From positions 1 through 61,274 of the forward strand of contig NZ_JANFYN010000010.1 in the NCBI RefSeq assembly GCF_024460475.1: a DNA stretch of 61,274 bases, in the 5' to 3' direction. Positions within the stretch are counted from its first letter, which is position 1. Every line of letters starts with the position of its first letter. The position numbers were made by a program, and so were the translations under genes. A model generated the notes under the pieces. That model did no database searches, was not told the origin of the DNA, and worked only from the letters and a program-made list of their open reading frames with translations. The stretch comes from Holdemanella sp. MSK.7.32 (GTDB taxonomy: Bacteria > Bacillota_I > Bacilli_A > Erysipelotrichales > Erysipelotrichaceae). This document shows positions 53,470-61,247 of the stretch, in pieces.

Positions 53470-54087
53470 TTAGATTAAGTTTTTTGATATCAAGTGATAA
53501 ATATCTTTATGATAATAAGATAATATTTGCTCATTTCCATATTCTATTTTATTAAATGTTTTATCCTTTTTTTCTTTAGATAGTATTAAGTCAATTTGAT
53601 TGGTACTCATATTAAGCATATTACCTTTAAGAAGTGTTTTGGGTCTTGAATAAATTCCTTCAGAAAAACCAATTGTTATTTTATTGTCCGATGTAGCAAT
53701 TACACAACTGACTTTATTTTTGCGAAACCCTTCTTCGATATATAGCTCTTGTGCAAAAAAATTATTTATGTTTTCTAAAGCTGATATTTTTCTTCTAACC
53801 GAACCTTTTACACTTTTTTCACTTTGATTCTTTTTTGAAAAATCAAAATCATTTTCAGTAAGAGTATCATTAAAACATTTTTCAAAAAATTCAGAAGGAG
53901 TTAGAGTTGTATGAACGCCTACTAAATGCAAGTAGTTATCCTTGTTTGCAACTAAAATATAGTATTTGCGATTCGTAAAACATTTCGAACAAATTAGGTA
54001 TTGCCGATCAATAAAGATTTTTTTATATATTTTTGATTGATCAATTATTGATTGACATACCCTTTGTTTAAATGAAATATTATTCAT
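53470..54087 (-). CDS. PBECR4-type nuclease-like protein
   Basis: A 205-residue protein with the PBECR4 pattern: ILVANKDNYLHLVGVHT, TPSEFFEKCFNDTLTENDF and a C-terminal KTLLKGNMLN block. PBECR (phage-Barnase-EndoU-ColicinE5/D-RelE) domains are predicted RNase toxins found in mobile elements. It is preceded by a structured leader at 54110-54236. No immunity gene is seen beside it. Confidence 0.75.
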   Translation of the reverse strand: MNNISFKQRVCQSIIDQSKIYKKIFIDRQYLICSKCFTNRKYYILVANKDNYLHLVGVHTTLTPSEFFEKCFNDTLTENDFDFSKKNQSEKSVKGSVRRKISALENINNFFAQELYIEEGFRKNKVSCVIATSDNKITIGFSEGIYSRPKTLLKGNMLNMSTNQIDLILSKEKKDKTFNKIEYGNEQILSYYHKDIYHLISKNLI

Positions 54088-54109
54088 ACAATTCTCTCTT
54101 TCTAAAATT

Positions 54110-54236
54110 AAAAGGCGATTGCTCGCCTTTTAAGATGTTTAGCAGTTTTCTCTGCACTGGAACAAGTTTTAGGTCTTTGTTCCGACCAATGGTATGGGTT
54201 TATAGTCTCCATACCGACTCTTCATTTATAATATAT
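54110..54236 (-). promoter_or_regulatory. Structured leader with tandem hairpins upstream of PBECR4 gene
   Basis: On the minus strand, two alike hairpins each follow GTCGG. Their stems are GGTATGG/CCATACC and GGAACAA/TTGTTCC, with loops AGACTATAAAC and AGACCTAAAAC. A third stem GCAG/CTGC and a terminator AAAGGCGA/TCGCCTTT (54111-54130) end the leader before the nuclease ribosome site. A TATATTATAAAT box lies just upstream. The arrangement looks like an RNA-regulated leader or a small RNA. Confidence 0.5.
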
Positions 54237-54286
54237 CATTTTTACTAATAAGATACAATTTAAATGAGTTTTCTTATAAACCTTTT

Positions 54287-55021
54287 TTATTGAATCAAAC
54301 TTCCATTGCTCCAAAGATTTAATCCATAATAAGCAATGCTGTGATCATTTCGATATACTGGTTGAACAGAATAGTTTGTAATTTCAATATCACCGATGTA
54401 CATTACTTCATCCAGGTAATACATTCCGCCCACCTCTGCTTCAGCCTGTGAACTATAAGTTGCATAGTAAAAGTTCGTATCCATAATCACATCACAACTT
54501 ACATCTGGATTGACTCCACCAGGACAAGCATAACATGGCCTTGCTAGTTCTGGAGTAGGTGTAGATTCTACTACAGGTTCTTGTTTGGATTCAGTAGGCT
54601 TTTCAATAGGTTGACTTACAACATCTTTTTTTGATTTATCTGATGTATTGGAACTGTTTGAAGTTGAAGATTTTTGGTCTGAACCAGAAGAACTCTTAGT
54701 AGAACTTTCTTTCTTGGAATTTTGCCTTTTACCTTCCGAAGAAACACTTGTTGTTTTGAATTCACTTTTGCCCGTAACTTTTTCTTTCTGTTTTTCTTCC
54801 TTGGATTCAGGTTTCTTCATTGTATCTCCAGCGCCTGTTTTCTCATCTTTGCCAACATTTTCATGTTCACTAACTATAGCTTCATGTTTACTAACACTTA
54901 AAGAAGTATCTTCCATAAACTTTTCCACTGTTGGAACAGATACATCCTGGTTCATGTTGAAAACAATTCCAGTACCAATAAGTACACTTGAAACACAGAA
55001 CGCAATTAACTTTGTCTTCAT
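54287..55021 (-). CDS. Secreted or anchored Ser/Lys-rich protein
   Basis: A 244-residue protein with a signal sequence (KTKLIAFCVSSVLIGTGIVF). A low-complexity Ser/Lys/Glu linker (~residues 40-150) precedes a C-terminal globular part with two Cys near CYACPGG and an aromatic-rich segment (MYYLDEVMYIGDIEI). I do not recognise a family. The ATG at 55021 follows GGAGGTTAAGTCA. It is likely exported by the ICE-bearing cell and may act at the surface with the adhesin. Confidence 0.6.
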   Translation of the reverse strand: MKTKLIAFCVSSVLIGTGIVFNMNQDVSVPTVEKFMEDTSLSVSKHEAIVSEHENVGKDEKTGAGDTMKKPESKEEKQKEKVTGKSEFKTTSVSSEGKRQNSKKESSTKSSSGSDQKSSTSNSSNTSDKSKKDVVSQPIEKPTESKQEPVVESTPTPELARPCYACPGGVNPDVSCDVIMDTNFYYATYSSQAEAEVGGMYYLDEVMYIGDIEITNYSVQPVYRNDHSIAYYGLNLWSNGSLIQ

Positions 55022-55261
55022 TGACTTAACCTCCAATTATATTCACTGATAATTTCTACTATCTTTAAAATACAAGTTCTTCTAAATAATTACCTAGATA
55101 CAAATATTTCTACTACTTACTAAATAACAACATTTTTTCTTTTTCGGTAGGTAATAAAGATTCTTTCGGTAGGTAGGAGGGGTTTTAGGGGAGGTCACAG
55201 TCACACGTCCTGATGCAAAGACAAACTGCCCCTCCAACAGTTTGGAAACAATCACAAGTAG

Positions 55262-55288
55262 AAAAAAAGTAGTTGCACATTCAACTAC
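55262..55288 (-). terminator. Terminator of parB operon
   Basis: On the minus strand, GTAGTTG/CAACTAC is followed by seven T residues and overlaps the parB stop codon. Beyond it, near 55.14-55.17 kb, TTTCGGTAGGTA occurs twice as a direct repeat of unknown role. Confidence 0.8.
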
Positions 55289-56277
55289 CGTTCTTGTTCT
55301 CGTGATCTTTTCTTTGCCCAGTTTTCTAGCAAGTGAATCATAAGATCCTTTTTCTTGCCTGGTGTGAAGTCCTTGGGAAAATATTTATCGATTTCCTTCA
55401 TTTGAAAAGATAACTTTTCTCTTTGATTTGGTTTTTCTTCCGATAAAGTATCTTCAATGAATTCTGTAGTTAGCTCGCCATCATGACTCAACCGCTTGAA
55501 TTCCTGACATTGAGCAAGTGACGGTGTCCTTTGATTTTCAACAATCGCATTGGCTAAATCATACTGTTCGGATTCTGTTAAATATGAAAGTTCAACAGCC
55601 GGATTAAATGCAATCTTGATTTCATTTTCATGTCGTCCATCTACCATTTCCTGTAATGGTTCAATCAGATAGGTTAAGCGAATAAATCGTTGAATTTGTT
55701 TCCTGCTAATTCCAACTTGCTCAGCCAATGCATAATCAGAACGATTTTCTTCATCTGACTTCGGGCCAACTTGACCCGAAGTTGTCTTATATTCAATTCC
55801 TAATTCATCATCTGGTATTTCTTCAATTCGTTTTCCTTGATGTTTCATGGCTTCCAATCGCATTTTGTAGGCATAACCACGTTCGCTAGGATAAATATTT
55901 TCACGTTGAATGTTGGAGTCGACCATTAAGATTGTTGCCTGGTCATCATCCAAATCTCGAATGATGACATTCATTTCTTTTCTTCCTAGCTGCGACAAGG
56001 CGAATTTACGCCTGTGACCAGAAATCATCTCATAGGTTCCATCTTTTTTTGGACGAACTAATGCAGGCATCAGCATATCGTTTTCCTTAATCGAATCAAT
56101 AAGCTTTGCCATATCCTCATCCATCGTGACATGGAAGGGATGTTCTTTAAAATCTGTAATCTTATCTATAGGGATTGTCATTACTTTTTCACTATTGGCT
56201 TCTTGTCTTTCTTCTTCTGTAGAAAACAAAGAGTCATAGCTAGGCAATCCTAAATCTAGTTTTGGCAAATGTGCCAC
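55285..56277 (-). CDS. parB: ParB-family partition protein
   Basis: A 330-residue protein. The ParB/Srx-like N-terminal domain has DSIKENDMLMPALVRPKKDG and the CTP-binding ISGHRRKFAL. The central helix-turn-helix (YALAEQVGISRKQIQRFIRL) and a C-terminal region follow. It would load on a parS-like site and work with ParA to stabilise the excised, replicating element. It lies downstream of ParA, SSB and the Lar-like gene in one operon. Confidence 0.9.
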   Translation of the reverse strand: MAHLPKLDLGLPSYDSLFSTEEERQEANSEKVMTIPIDKITDFKEHPFHVTMDEDMAKLIDSIKENDMLMPALVRPKKDGTYEMISGHRRKFALSQLGRKEMNVIIRDLDDDQATILMVDSNIQRENIYPSERGYAYKMRLEAMKHQGKRIEEIPDDELGIEYKTTSGQVGPKSDEENRSDYALAEQVGISRKQIQRFIRLTYLIEPLQEMVDGRHENEIKIAFNPAVELSYLTESEQYDLANAIVENQRTPSLAQCQEFKRLSHDGELTTEFIEDTLSEEKPNQREKLSFQMKEIDKYFPKDFTPGKKKDLMIHLLENWAKKRSREQER

Positions 56278-56281
56278 CTCC

Positions 56282-56491
56282 TTAAAATAGAGTGAGTTGT
56301 ATCGTGTTTTTCATTGCTTGATGGTTCCATTCATCAATAGCTTGGTCTGCATTTTGTTTAGTTTGTGTCCTGGCAGAACACAAAGTACATGTAACATATT
56401 GACCATAATAGCCATTGATTCGTTTACTATCCCAGTCAATCAACAAATGAGCTGTAGCATGGCAATAGGGACATCGTTTTATTCTAGGCAT
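56282..56491 (-). CDS. Lar-like zinc-ribbon protein
   Basis: A 69-residue protein with two Cys pairs (CPYCHA and CTLCSA) in a zinc ribbon and the ending QAIDEWNHQ, typical of the Lar family. The founding member relieves restriction by type I enzymes; most homologues are untested. It overlaps SSB by eight bases. If it is active, it is another anti-restriction gene on an element that carries BREX. Confidence 0.75.
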   Translation of the reverse strand: MPRIKRCPYCHATAHLLIDWDSKRINGYYGQYVTCTLCSARTQTKQNADQAIDEWNHQAMKNTIQLTLF

Positions 56492-56789
56492 TCAATAATT
56501 CAAAAGACTCGACAACGACATTGGTTGAATACTGTTTTTTACCATCTTTTTCATAAGAGCTTGTACGAAGATTTCCTACAATACAGAATCCTGTATCTTT
56601 ATCACCATGATTACAGATATCATTTGCCATATCGCCAAAGGCAATACAGTTAATATAATCTGTCCATGTTTTCTTTCCATCTCTTAAACAAGCTAAAGTG
56701 AACTTCACAAAAGTATTTCCTTTTCCATTTCTAGACACTTCAATATCTCTTGTCAAAGTTCCAAATAATTCCACATGATTGTTTTTCAT
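56484..56789 (-). CDS. ssb: Single-stranded DNA-binding protein
   Basis: A 101-residue OB-fold protein (NHVELFGTLTRDIEVSRNGK, FVKFTLACLRDGKKTWTDYI, TGFCIVGNLRTSSYEKDGKK). It is shorter than chromosomal SSB and lacks the acidic C-terminal tail used to recruit repair proteins. It probably coats the transferred or replicating single strand of the ICE. Confidence 0.9.
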   Translation of the reverse strand: MKNNHVELFGTLTRDIEVSRNGKGNTFVKFTLACLRDGKKTWTDYINCIAFGDMANDICNHGDKDTGFCIVGNLRTSSYEKDGKKQYSTNVVVESFELLNA

Positions 56790-56799
56790 CTCAATTCTC

Positions 56800-57618
56800 C
56801 TAACGACTCATTTCTTCTTTATGTTTTACTTTTTGATTATTTACTAATTCTTTAGTCAGATTATCATAAGCAACAGCTACTTTTGAATCTTTGGCATACG
56901 CATAGATACTTTTACCAGAAATTGATGCTTCACTGGCTTTCGTAGCCTTTGGAATGATCGTATCAAATACACGGATGTTCTTTCCAAAGCTTTCTCGTAT
57001 CGTATCAATCGTACTTTTGGTGATGTTGGTATTTAGATCCGCAAGTGTCATTACAATTCCAGTAATTTTTAAATTACTATTGATCTTACGCTGCACTTTA
57101 TTGACCGTCTGTAACAATTTCGTCATTCCTTTAGCTGGCAAATACTGAGTTTGTACTGGTATTAGTACTTCATCTGCAGCAGACAAAGCATTGACTGTTA
57201 GCATACCAAGAGAAGGTGGACAATCAATCATGATGTAATCGTATTTATCTCTTAAAGGTTCAATACAATTACTTAGCGTCTGTTCTCGGTTGATAACACT
57301 GACTAAACGCATTTCAAAATCGGCAAGTTCAATGTTTGCAGGAATGAGATCCACATCTTCTTCATGATGTAAAATCAATGCATTATAATCAATGTCATTG
57401 TCGTTGATATAATCATCTAGCATAGAAGAAACGGAATGTTCTAAAGCATCATTGTTTTTCCAACCTAAACAGCTTGTCAGATCACCTTGAGGATCAAAGT
57501 CTACGATCAACACATCAAATCCCTGTCGAGATAAACCAATTGCCACATTCTCTGTCGTTGTTGTTTTACCAACACCACCTTTTTGATTTGTGACTGCGAT
57601 CACTTTACATTTATGCAT
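56800..57618 (-). CDS. parA: ParA-family partition ATPase
   Basis: A 272-residue Walker-type ATPase with the deviant Walker A motif KGGVGKTT (residues 13-20) and the DFDPQGDLT and MIDCPPSLGML motifs. With ParB it should segregate the excised circle. The ATG at 57618 follows AAAGGAGTTTTTATT; the longer frame to 57648 begins inside a GGTTG hairpin and is not used. It heads the parA-ssb-lar-parB operon. Confidence 0.92.
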   Translation of the reverse strand: MHKCKVIAVTNQKGGVGKTTTTENVAIGLSRQGFDVLIVDFDPQGDLTSCLGWKNNDALEHSVSSMLDDYINDNDIDYNALILHHEEDVDLIPANIELADFEMRLVSVINREQTLSNCIEPLRDKYDYIMIDCPPSLGMLTVNALSAADEVLIPVQTQYLPAKGMTKLLQTVNKVQRKINSNLKITGIVMTLADLNTNITKSTIDTIRESFGKNIRVFDTIIPKATKASEASISGKSIYAYAKDSKVAVAYDNLTKELVNNQKVKHKEEMSR

Positions 57619-57832
57619 AATAAAAACTCCTTTCCCACAACCAACCATTTGTTGGCTATGTAAAAAGGAGTAAAGGGAATTTCTATTTCACTTAATGCTT
57701 AGCTTTTTGATGAACATCCGTTGAAAATTATCGACTATGATTTCCTGGCATTCATCAAATGAAAAAACAGAATATACCCAAACTTTAACGTCCTACACTT
57801 ACGGCGGTAGGAGCCTCATAAATGAAATACTT

Positions 57833-58063
57833 TCACTTTTTTATTTTCCCGTAACCACTATATCCATGGCCAATGTACTCAACATTATCCATTTCCTTAA
57901 TCTTTCTGCGTACAGTACGAATGCTGATACCAAGCTTTTCAGACATCTGTTTTACCGAGATTTTGTTGTTCCTTTTTATCATTTCTAGAATCAAAGCATA
58001 GATGTCTTCTTGAGTGCCATCTTGAGTGCCATCTTGAGTGCCATCATAATTTAAATTTGGCAT
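57833..58063 (-). pseudogene. Winged-HTH remnant with DGTQ repeats
   Basis: A 76-residue frame: three DGTQ units encoded by a 12-bp tandem repeat (58014-58049), then a winged helix-turn-helix (KISVKQMSEKLGISIRTVRRK) and a Gly-rich end. This is how RecG-like/AlbA_2 ATP-binding regulators often end, so it is probably the detached C-terminus of such a gene. It has an ATG and could still be made as a small DNA-binding protein. Confidence 0.55.
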
Positions 58064-58130
58064 AATGACTGCAAATTGATATCTGTCTAATCTAAAATAT
58101 GGAAAAAGAGCAGGGAACAGGAAAGATAGA

Positions 58131-59087
58131 TTAAACTTTCAAGAAATTCATTACAAGTTTGACCATCGTTTCTTTTTCTTCTGGCCTAGATTCAGCAATC
58201 ATTAACGTAATAGCAACCAAGGCACTATTAGAAATAACTTGTTTTCCATCGACGATTAGATGCTGATTCTTATTTAAAAATTCAAGAAATATAGAAGCAC
58301 CAATTCGTTTGCATCCATCTACAAAAGGATGGTCTTTCACTAAGAAATAGAGTAGGTTGGCTGCCTTTTCTTCAATGCTTGGATAAATTTCTTGACCAAA
58401 AACATTTTGATAGACTGCTGCAATAATTCCATTCAATTTGCCTGGTTCTTTTTCAACGCCAAACACATCAGAGAATCCACCATATTTCATAGAATCAATT
58501 AAGTTTCTGCATTCTTCATAGGTTAATTGATAAATGGAATCTTTACCTTTTGGCTTAGAAATACACCCATGATCATAATCATCAAGTAATGATAGTGCAT
58601 TTGAATAAGCTTCAATGACATTCAATACTTCTTTTTCCTCAATACCTAAAGTAGAAGCCAACATTCGGGATTGAATTGAAACAGTTTTATTTAGTACCTC
58701 AATCCTTTTTTCATTTACTGCATATCCCTTCATCATGTAGTCTTTCAATATAGAAGTTGCCCATTTACGAAAGATTACACCGTTTTGAGATTTAACACGA
58801 TATCCTACGGAAATAATCATATCCAAATTATAGTATTCAACCATGTGAGTTTGTGTTTTTCCATCGATAGCACCGTGCTTAGTGGTTGTCGCAAATTTTG
58901 CGACAACCACTTCATTCGACAATTCTTCTTTTAAAGCATTGTTAATATGTTTACCAATGGTTTTAACATCTCTGCCAAATAATTGCGCAAGTTGATTACG
59001 ATTTAGCCAAACAGTTTCATTATCTGGTGTTACTGTAACATCTAATTGTAAATCTCCATTTACAAATTTAATAATTTCATTGTTCAT
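58131..59087 (-). CDS. rhuM: RhuM-family protein with Fic/Doc-like C-terminus
   Basis: A 318-residue protein. The N-terminal RhuM domain (LNRNQLAQLFGRDVKTIGKH, VEYYNLDMIISVGYRVKS) is joined to a Doc-like Fic fold. The Fic motif reads HPFVDGCKRIG: the His is kept, but the Asn normally before Lys/Gly-Arg is Cys. That may lower AMP- or phosphate-transfer activity. RhuM proteins sit in many genomic islands; the function is not established. It starts after GGAGAAAAC and has a GTTTCTTTAAAGAAAC palindrome about 43 bp upstream. Confidence 0.85.
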   Translation of the reverse strand: MNNEIIKFVNGDLQLDVTVTPDNETVWLNRNQLAQLFGRDVKTIGKHINNALKEELSNEVVVAKFATTTKHGAIDGKTQTHMVEYYNLDMIISVGYRVKSQNGVIFRKWATSILKDYMMKGYAVNEKRIEVLNKTVSIQSRMLASTLGIEEKEVLNVIEAYSNALSLLDDYDHGCISKPKGKDSIYQLTYEECRNLIDSMKYGGFSDVFGVEKEPGKLNGIIAAVYQNVFGQEIYPSIEEKAANLLYFLVKDHPFVDGCKRIGASIFLEFLNKNQHLIVDGKQVISNSALVAITLMIAESRPEEKETMVKLVMNFLKV

Positions 59088-59129
59088 GTTTTCTCCAATC
59101 TTTTTATATTTGAATGATTTTGATAAAGA

Positions 59130-59145
59130 GTTTCTTTAAAGAAAC
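59130..59145. promoter_or_regulatory. Palindrome upstream of rhuM
   Basis: GTTTCTTTAAAGAAAC is a perfect 16-bp palindrome in the promoter region of the rhuM gene. A second inverted repeat, CATAGTC/GACTATG, lies near 59194-59216. They could be operators; no binding protein can be named. Confidence 0.4.
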
Positions 59146-59263
59146 TATAGCATAGTAAGTTTTATTCATCAAAACTGTAATAATCTTTCTTCATAGTCAG
59201 GTGTTTAGACTATGTAAATACTGTATTTTGAGTCTAGTAGGCATTCAAGAGAGCATCTGAACG

Positions 59264-59460
59264 GTTCGGATTCTGTCGGGGACGCCAAATTTTTTCGGGC
59301 CCTGTGCCATAGGGTTCGAATGCATGTCGGGGGCACCCAAAAATGGGAGGAAAGTGTTCGGATGACCTACGCGTATCCGAACTTTTTTGCTAATATTTTG
59401 CTAATTAGAGGGGTTCGGATGACGTCATCCGAACCATCATCCGAACCCATTTATTAGCAC
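59264..59460. repeat. Right-end integrase arm-type sites
   Basis: GTTCGGAT occurs at 59264-59271, 59356-59363 and 59413-59420, and its complement ATCCGAAC at 59375-59382, 59427-59434 and 59439-59446. The central pair forms a 24-bp perfect palindrome, 59412-59435. TTTATTAGCAC at 59450-59460 is the exact complement of 6888-6898. GCTAATA and GCTAATT also occur. A tRNA-end-like GGGGACGCCA lies at 59277-59286. No gene is seen from 59088 to 59868. Confidence 0.65.
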
Positions 59461-59559
59461 AAAACGGACAAAAATGAAGAATCAAAAAAGTGTTAAAAAT
59501 GCCGTATTTACGGCACAATTAACACTTCGCGATATCAAGCGTACAAAATACAGGGTCAA

Positions 59560-59604
59560 CTCCTAAGCGAAGGGTCGTAGGTTCGACTCCTATCTGGGAC
59601 GCCA
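59560..59604 (+). repeat. 3' half of a tRNA-Arg(CCT): right attachment site
   Basis: From the first base of the anticodon loop (CTCCTAA) through the variable region, T-arm (GTAGG-TTCGACT-CCTAT), 3' acceptor strand CTGGGAC, G and CCA, this is exactly the 3' part of a tRNA-Arg(CCT). No 5' half lies upstream. It is the expected scar of integration with crossover in the anticodon loop. The acceptor strand does not pair with the tRNA at 6573, so that gene is not its 5' partner. Confidence 0.75.
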
Positions 59605-59658
59605 TTTTTTAAGAGATTTAAAAGGGCTTTTAATGGATTTTGGCCTGTGAATGATAAA

Positions 59659-59703
59659 AGAGATTTGTCTGATGTGTATTCATCATTCAAATCTCTTTTT
59701 GTT
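59659..59703 (+). terminator. Terminator downstream of tRNA fragment
   Basis: Stem AAAGAGATTTG/CAAATCTCTTT with a loop of about 20 bases is followed by a T-rich tract. It is probably the original terminator of the disrupted tRNA gene. Confidence 0.65.
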
Positions 59704-59814
59704 TTGTGATAAGTGAGGAGTGGGAAATGTTTTCGTTCCAAGTTAATTTCTTTGTGTGAATTCTTGTAGATAAATTAGAATTTGTATGATTGAAATGAAA
59801 ACTTCAAAAATATA

Positions 59815-59845
59815 TTGACTTGTACGTAACGTACCCCCTTATACT
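59815..59845 (+). promoter_or_regulatory. MerR-type promoter
   Basis: TTGACT (59815-59820) and TATACT (59840-59845) are separated by 19 bp, the long spacing typical of MerR-activated promoters. The spacer holds the dyad GTACGTAACGTAC. The MerR gene itself follows, so autoregulation is likely. Confidence 0.8.
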
Positions 59846-59868
59846 ATCATCACAAGGAGGTGTGTCCG

Positions 59869-60747
59869 ATGCTATTAAATGAAATTATTAAGGAAGTCGG
59901 AATGACAAAGCGTGCAGTTAAATACTATGAGGAAAAAGGATTGTTGTCAGTAGATAAAGATAGCAACGGCTATCGAAACTACTCCATGCAGGACGTTAAA
60001 ACTTTAAAAAAAATTTCGGTATATAGAAAGCTTGGGATTGGTATTAACGATATACAAACCCTTTTGGAAAAAGATGATAAAAGTATTCTTTTACGTATTT
60101 ATCAGGAAAAATTACAGGAAAAAATTTTACAGGACTCAGAACTTGAAGCGTTGAAGCAATTTATAGATGATGGTAATGCAGACAAGGCAAATGAGATACT
60201 TGATTACCAAACTGTCGAAAATGCGATTGAGTCTTTATTGCCGGGGAAAGAATGGGGAGATTACTTAAAAAGTCACTTCAAACCATTTCTTAATGTGAGA
60301 TTAAAGACTCTGGAGCAGAAGCAAGCCTTACGGAACATATTAGAGTATTGTGATGAAACGACATTGAAAGTTCCTTTTATTATGGGAATAGGTGTAAAAA
60401 TAGCAGGTGGGATTGCACAGGAAACAAGAACTGCAGATGAGATGATAGCTTATTATCGTGATATGAGTGAAAGCGAATATGAAAAATTAAAAGAAATGGT
60501 AAAGAAAGGTGCTAAAATGAAAACTGGCATTATGAAATATCATCCGTCATTTATTGCCCAGAGAAAAATGCAGAAAGAGTTCCAAGATAAAGGATATAAC
60601 GACATATTCATTCCTAATTTGATGGTGCTATCTCCACAGTACGCAGAATACAAGAAAGCCTTAGATAAGGTAAACGATAGAATGTGTAGAGAACTTGGAC
60701 TGCATTATGATAGCAATTACAACTTAGTTATAAAAAATCTCGAATAA
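59869..60747 (+). CDS. MerR-family regulator
   Basis: A 292-residue protein. The N-terminal MerR helix-turn-helix (EVGMTKRAVKYYEEKGLL, NGYRNYSMQDVKTLKKI) is joined to a long C-terminal effector region without a known domain. MerR proteins bind between overspaced promoter elements and activate on binding a ligand. The ATG at 59869 after AAGGAGG is preferred to a GTG at 59860 inside the ribosome site. The next gene probably shares the operon. Confidence 0.88.
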   Translation: MLLNEIIKEVGMTKRAVKYYEEKGLLSVDKDSNGYRNYSMQDVKTLKKISVYRKLGIGINDIQTLLEKDDKSILLRIYQEKLQEKILQDSELEALKQFIDDGNADKANEILDYQTVENAIESLLPGKEWGDYLKSHFKPFLNVRLKTLEQKQALRNILEYCDETTLKVPFIMGIGVKIAGGIAQETRTADEMIAYYRDMSESEYEKLKEMVKKGAKMKTGIMKYHPSFIAQRKMQKEFQDKGYNDIFIPNLMVLSPQYAEYKKALDKVNDRMCRELGLHYDSNYNLVIKNLE

Positions 60748-60793
60748 ATGAGTGTATCTAAAAAAGAAACAGAAGTTGGAAGGAGAAGTACTT

Positions 60794-61087
60794 ATGCGTA
60801 CCAAGAAAGCAATATTTAGTGTTTTAACCATTATGCTCGGTTCTCTTGGACTGATGAACATAGTGTCTACTGATATAACACTGCCAATTATGTTTGTTTT
60901 TATGGGATTAACCTTTTTGACGAATGCAAGGGAGTGTTATGATAATGGTGCAAAGAAAGATGCTATGATATTTGCAGGTGTAGCAATTTTTGTCTATGTA
61001 GTTACTGCATATAACTTGATAAGCAGATTAATGCCTTTATATCAGATTCCATTAATAGAGGATTATATAAAACTGGTGTTTCAGTAA
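60794..61087 (+). CDS. Small membrane protein with foreign C-terminus
   Basis: A 97-residue protein with three hydrophobic segments (FSVLTIMLGSLGLMNIV, LPIMFVFMGLTFL, AMIFAGVAIFVYVVTAY). The ATG at 60794 follows GGAAGGAGAAGTACTT. The last ~23 residues (after about AYNL) are read from DNA that, in another frame, encodes the end of a sortase B. The original 3' end has therefore been replaced by recombination. It may be partly functional. Co-transcribed with the MerR gene; substrate or role unknown. Confidence 0.65.
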   Translation: MRTKKAIFSVLTIMLGSLGLMNIVSTDITLPIMFVFMGLTFLTNARECYDNGAKKDAMIFAGVAIFVYVVTAYNLISRLMPLYQIPLIEDYIKLVFQ

Positions 61088-61188
61088 ATAAAGAAGATCG
61101 ATTAATGACATTGGTTACCTGTGATACAAGAGATAACAATAAGATAATTGTAATTCTAGCTAAATTGGTTAATATAGCAAATGTTTAA
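61018..61188 (+). pseudogene. C-terminal fragment of a class B sortase
   Basis: In one frame, the DNA encodes NAFISDSINRGLYKTG, then VSVNKEDRLM, then TLVTCDTR with the catalytic Cys, and ends at TAA 61186-61188. It matches residues ~200-245 of the ICE sortase at 49632-50375 almost word for word, but no start or upstream domain is present. It overlaps the end of the membrane-protein gene. It is a relic of a related element. Confidence 0.85.
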
Positions 61189-61247
61189 AAACTAAGGTGT
61201 ATGATATTATTTAGCTAGATAAATTAGAAGTTATGGAGGGAGTAAAT

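Noticed and set aside
54180..54236. An 18-codon frame starting at ATG within the PBECR4 leader hairpins.
   Set aside because: There is no ribosome site and the two similar hairpins explain the sequence better, though a leader peptide is not excluded.
57680..57800. An open stretch of ~35 codons upstream of parA without a start codon.
   Set aside because: No start, no ribosome site and no recognised domain; possibly a gene remnant linked to the winged-HTH fragment.
6573..59604. A single simple ICE with attL at the tRNA (6573) and attR at 59560.
   Set aside because: The two tRNA 3' halves match only in the anticodon loop and a few T-loop bases, so a clean direct repeat is lacking.
59556..59741. 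A 61-codon minus-strand frame over the tRNA fragment and its terminator.
   Set aside because: It runs through a tRNA 3' half and a hairpin; tRNA-derived frames like this are a common false gene.
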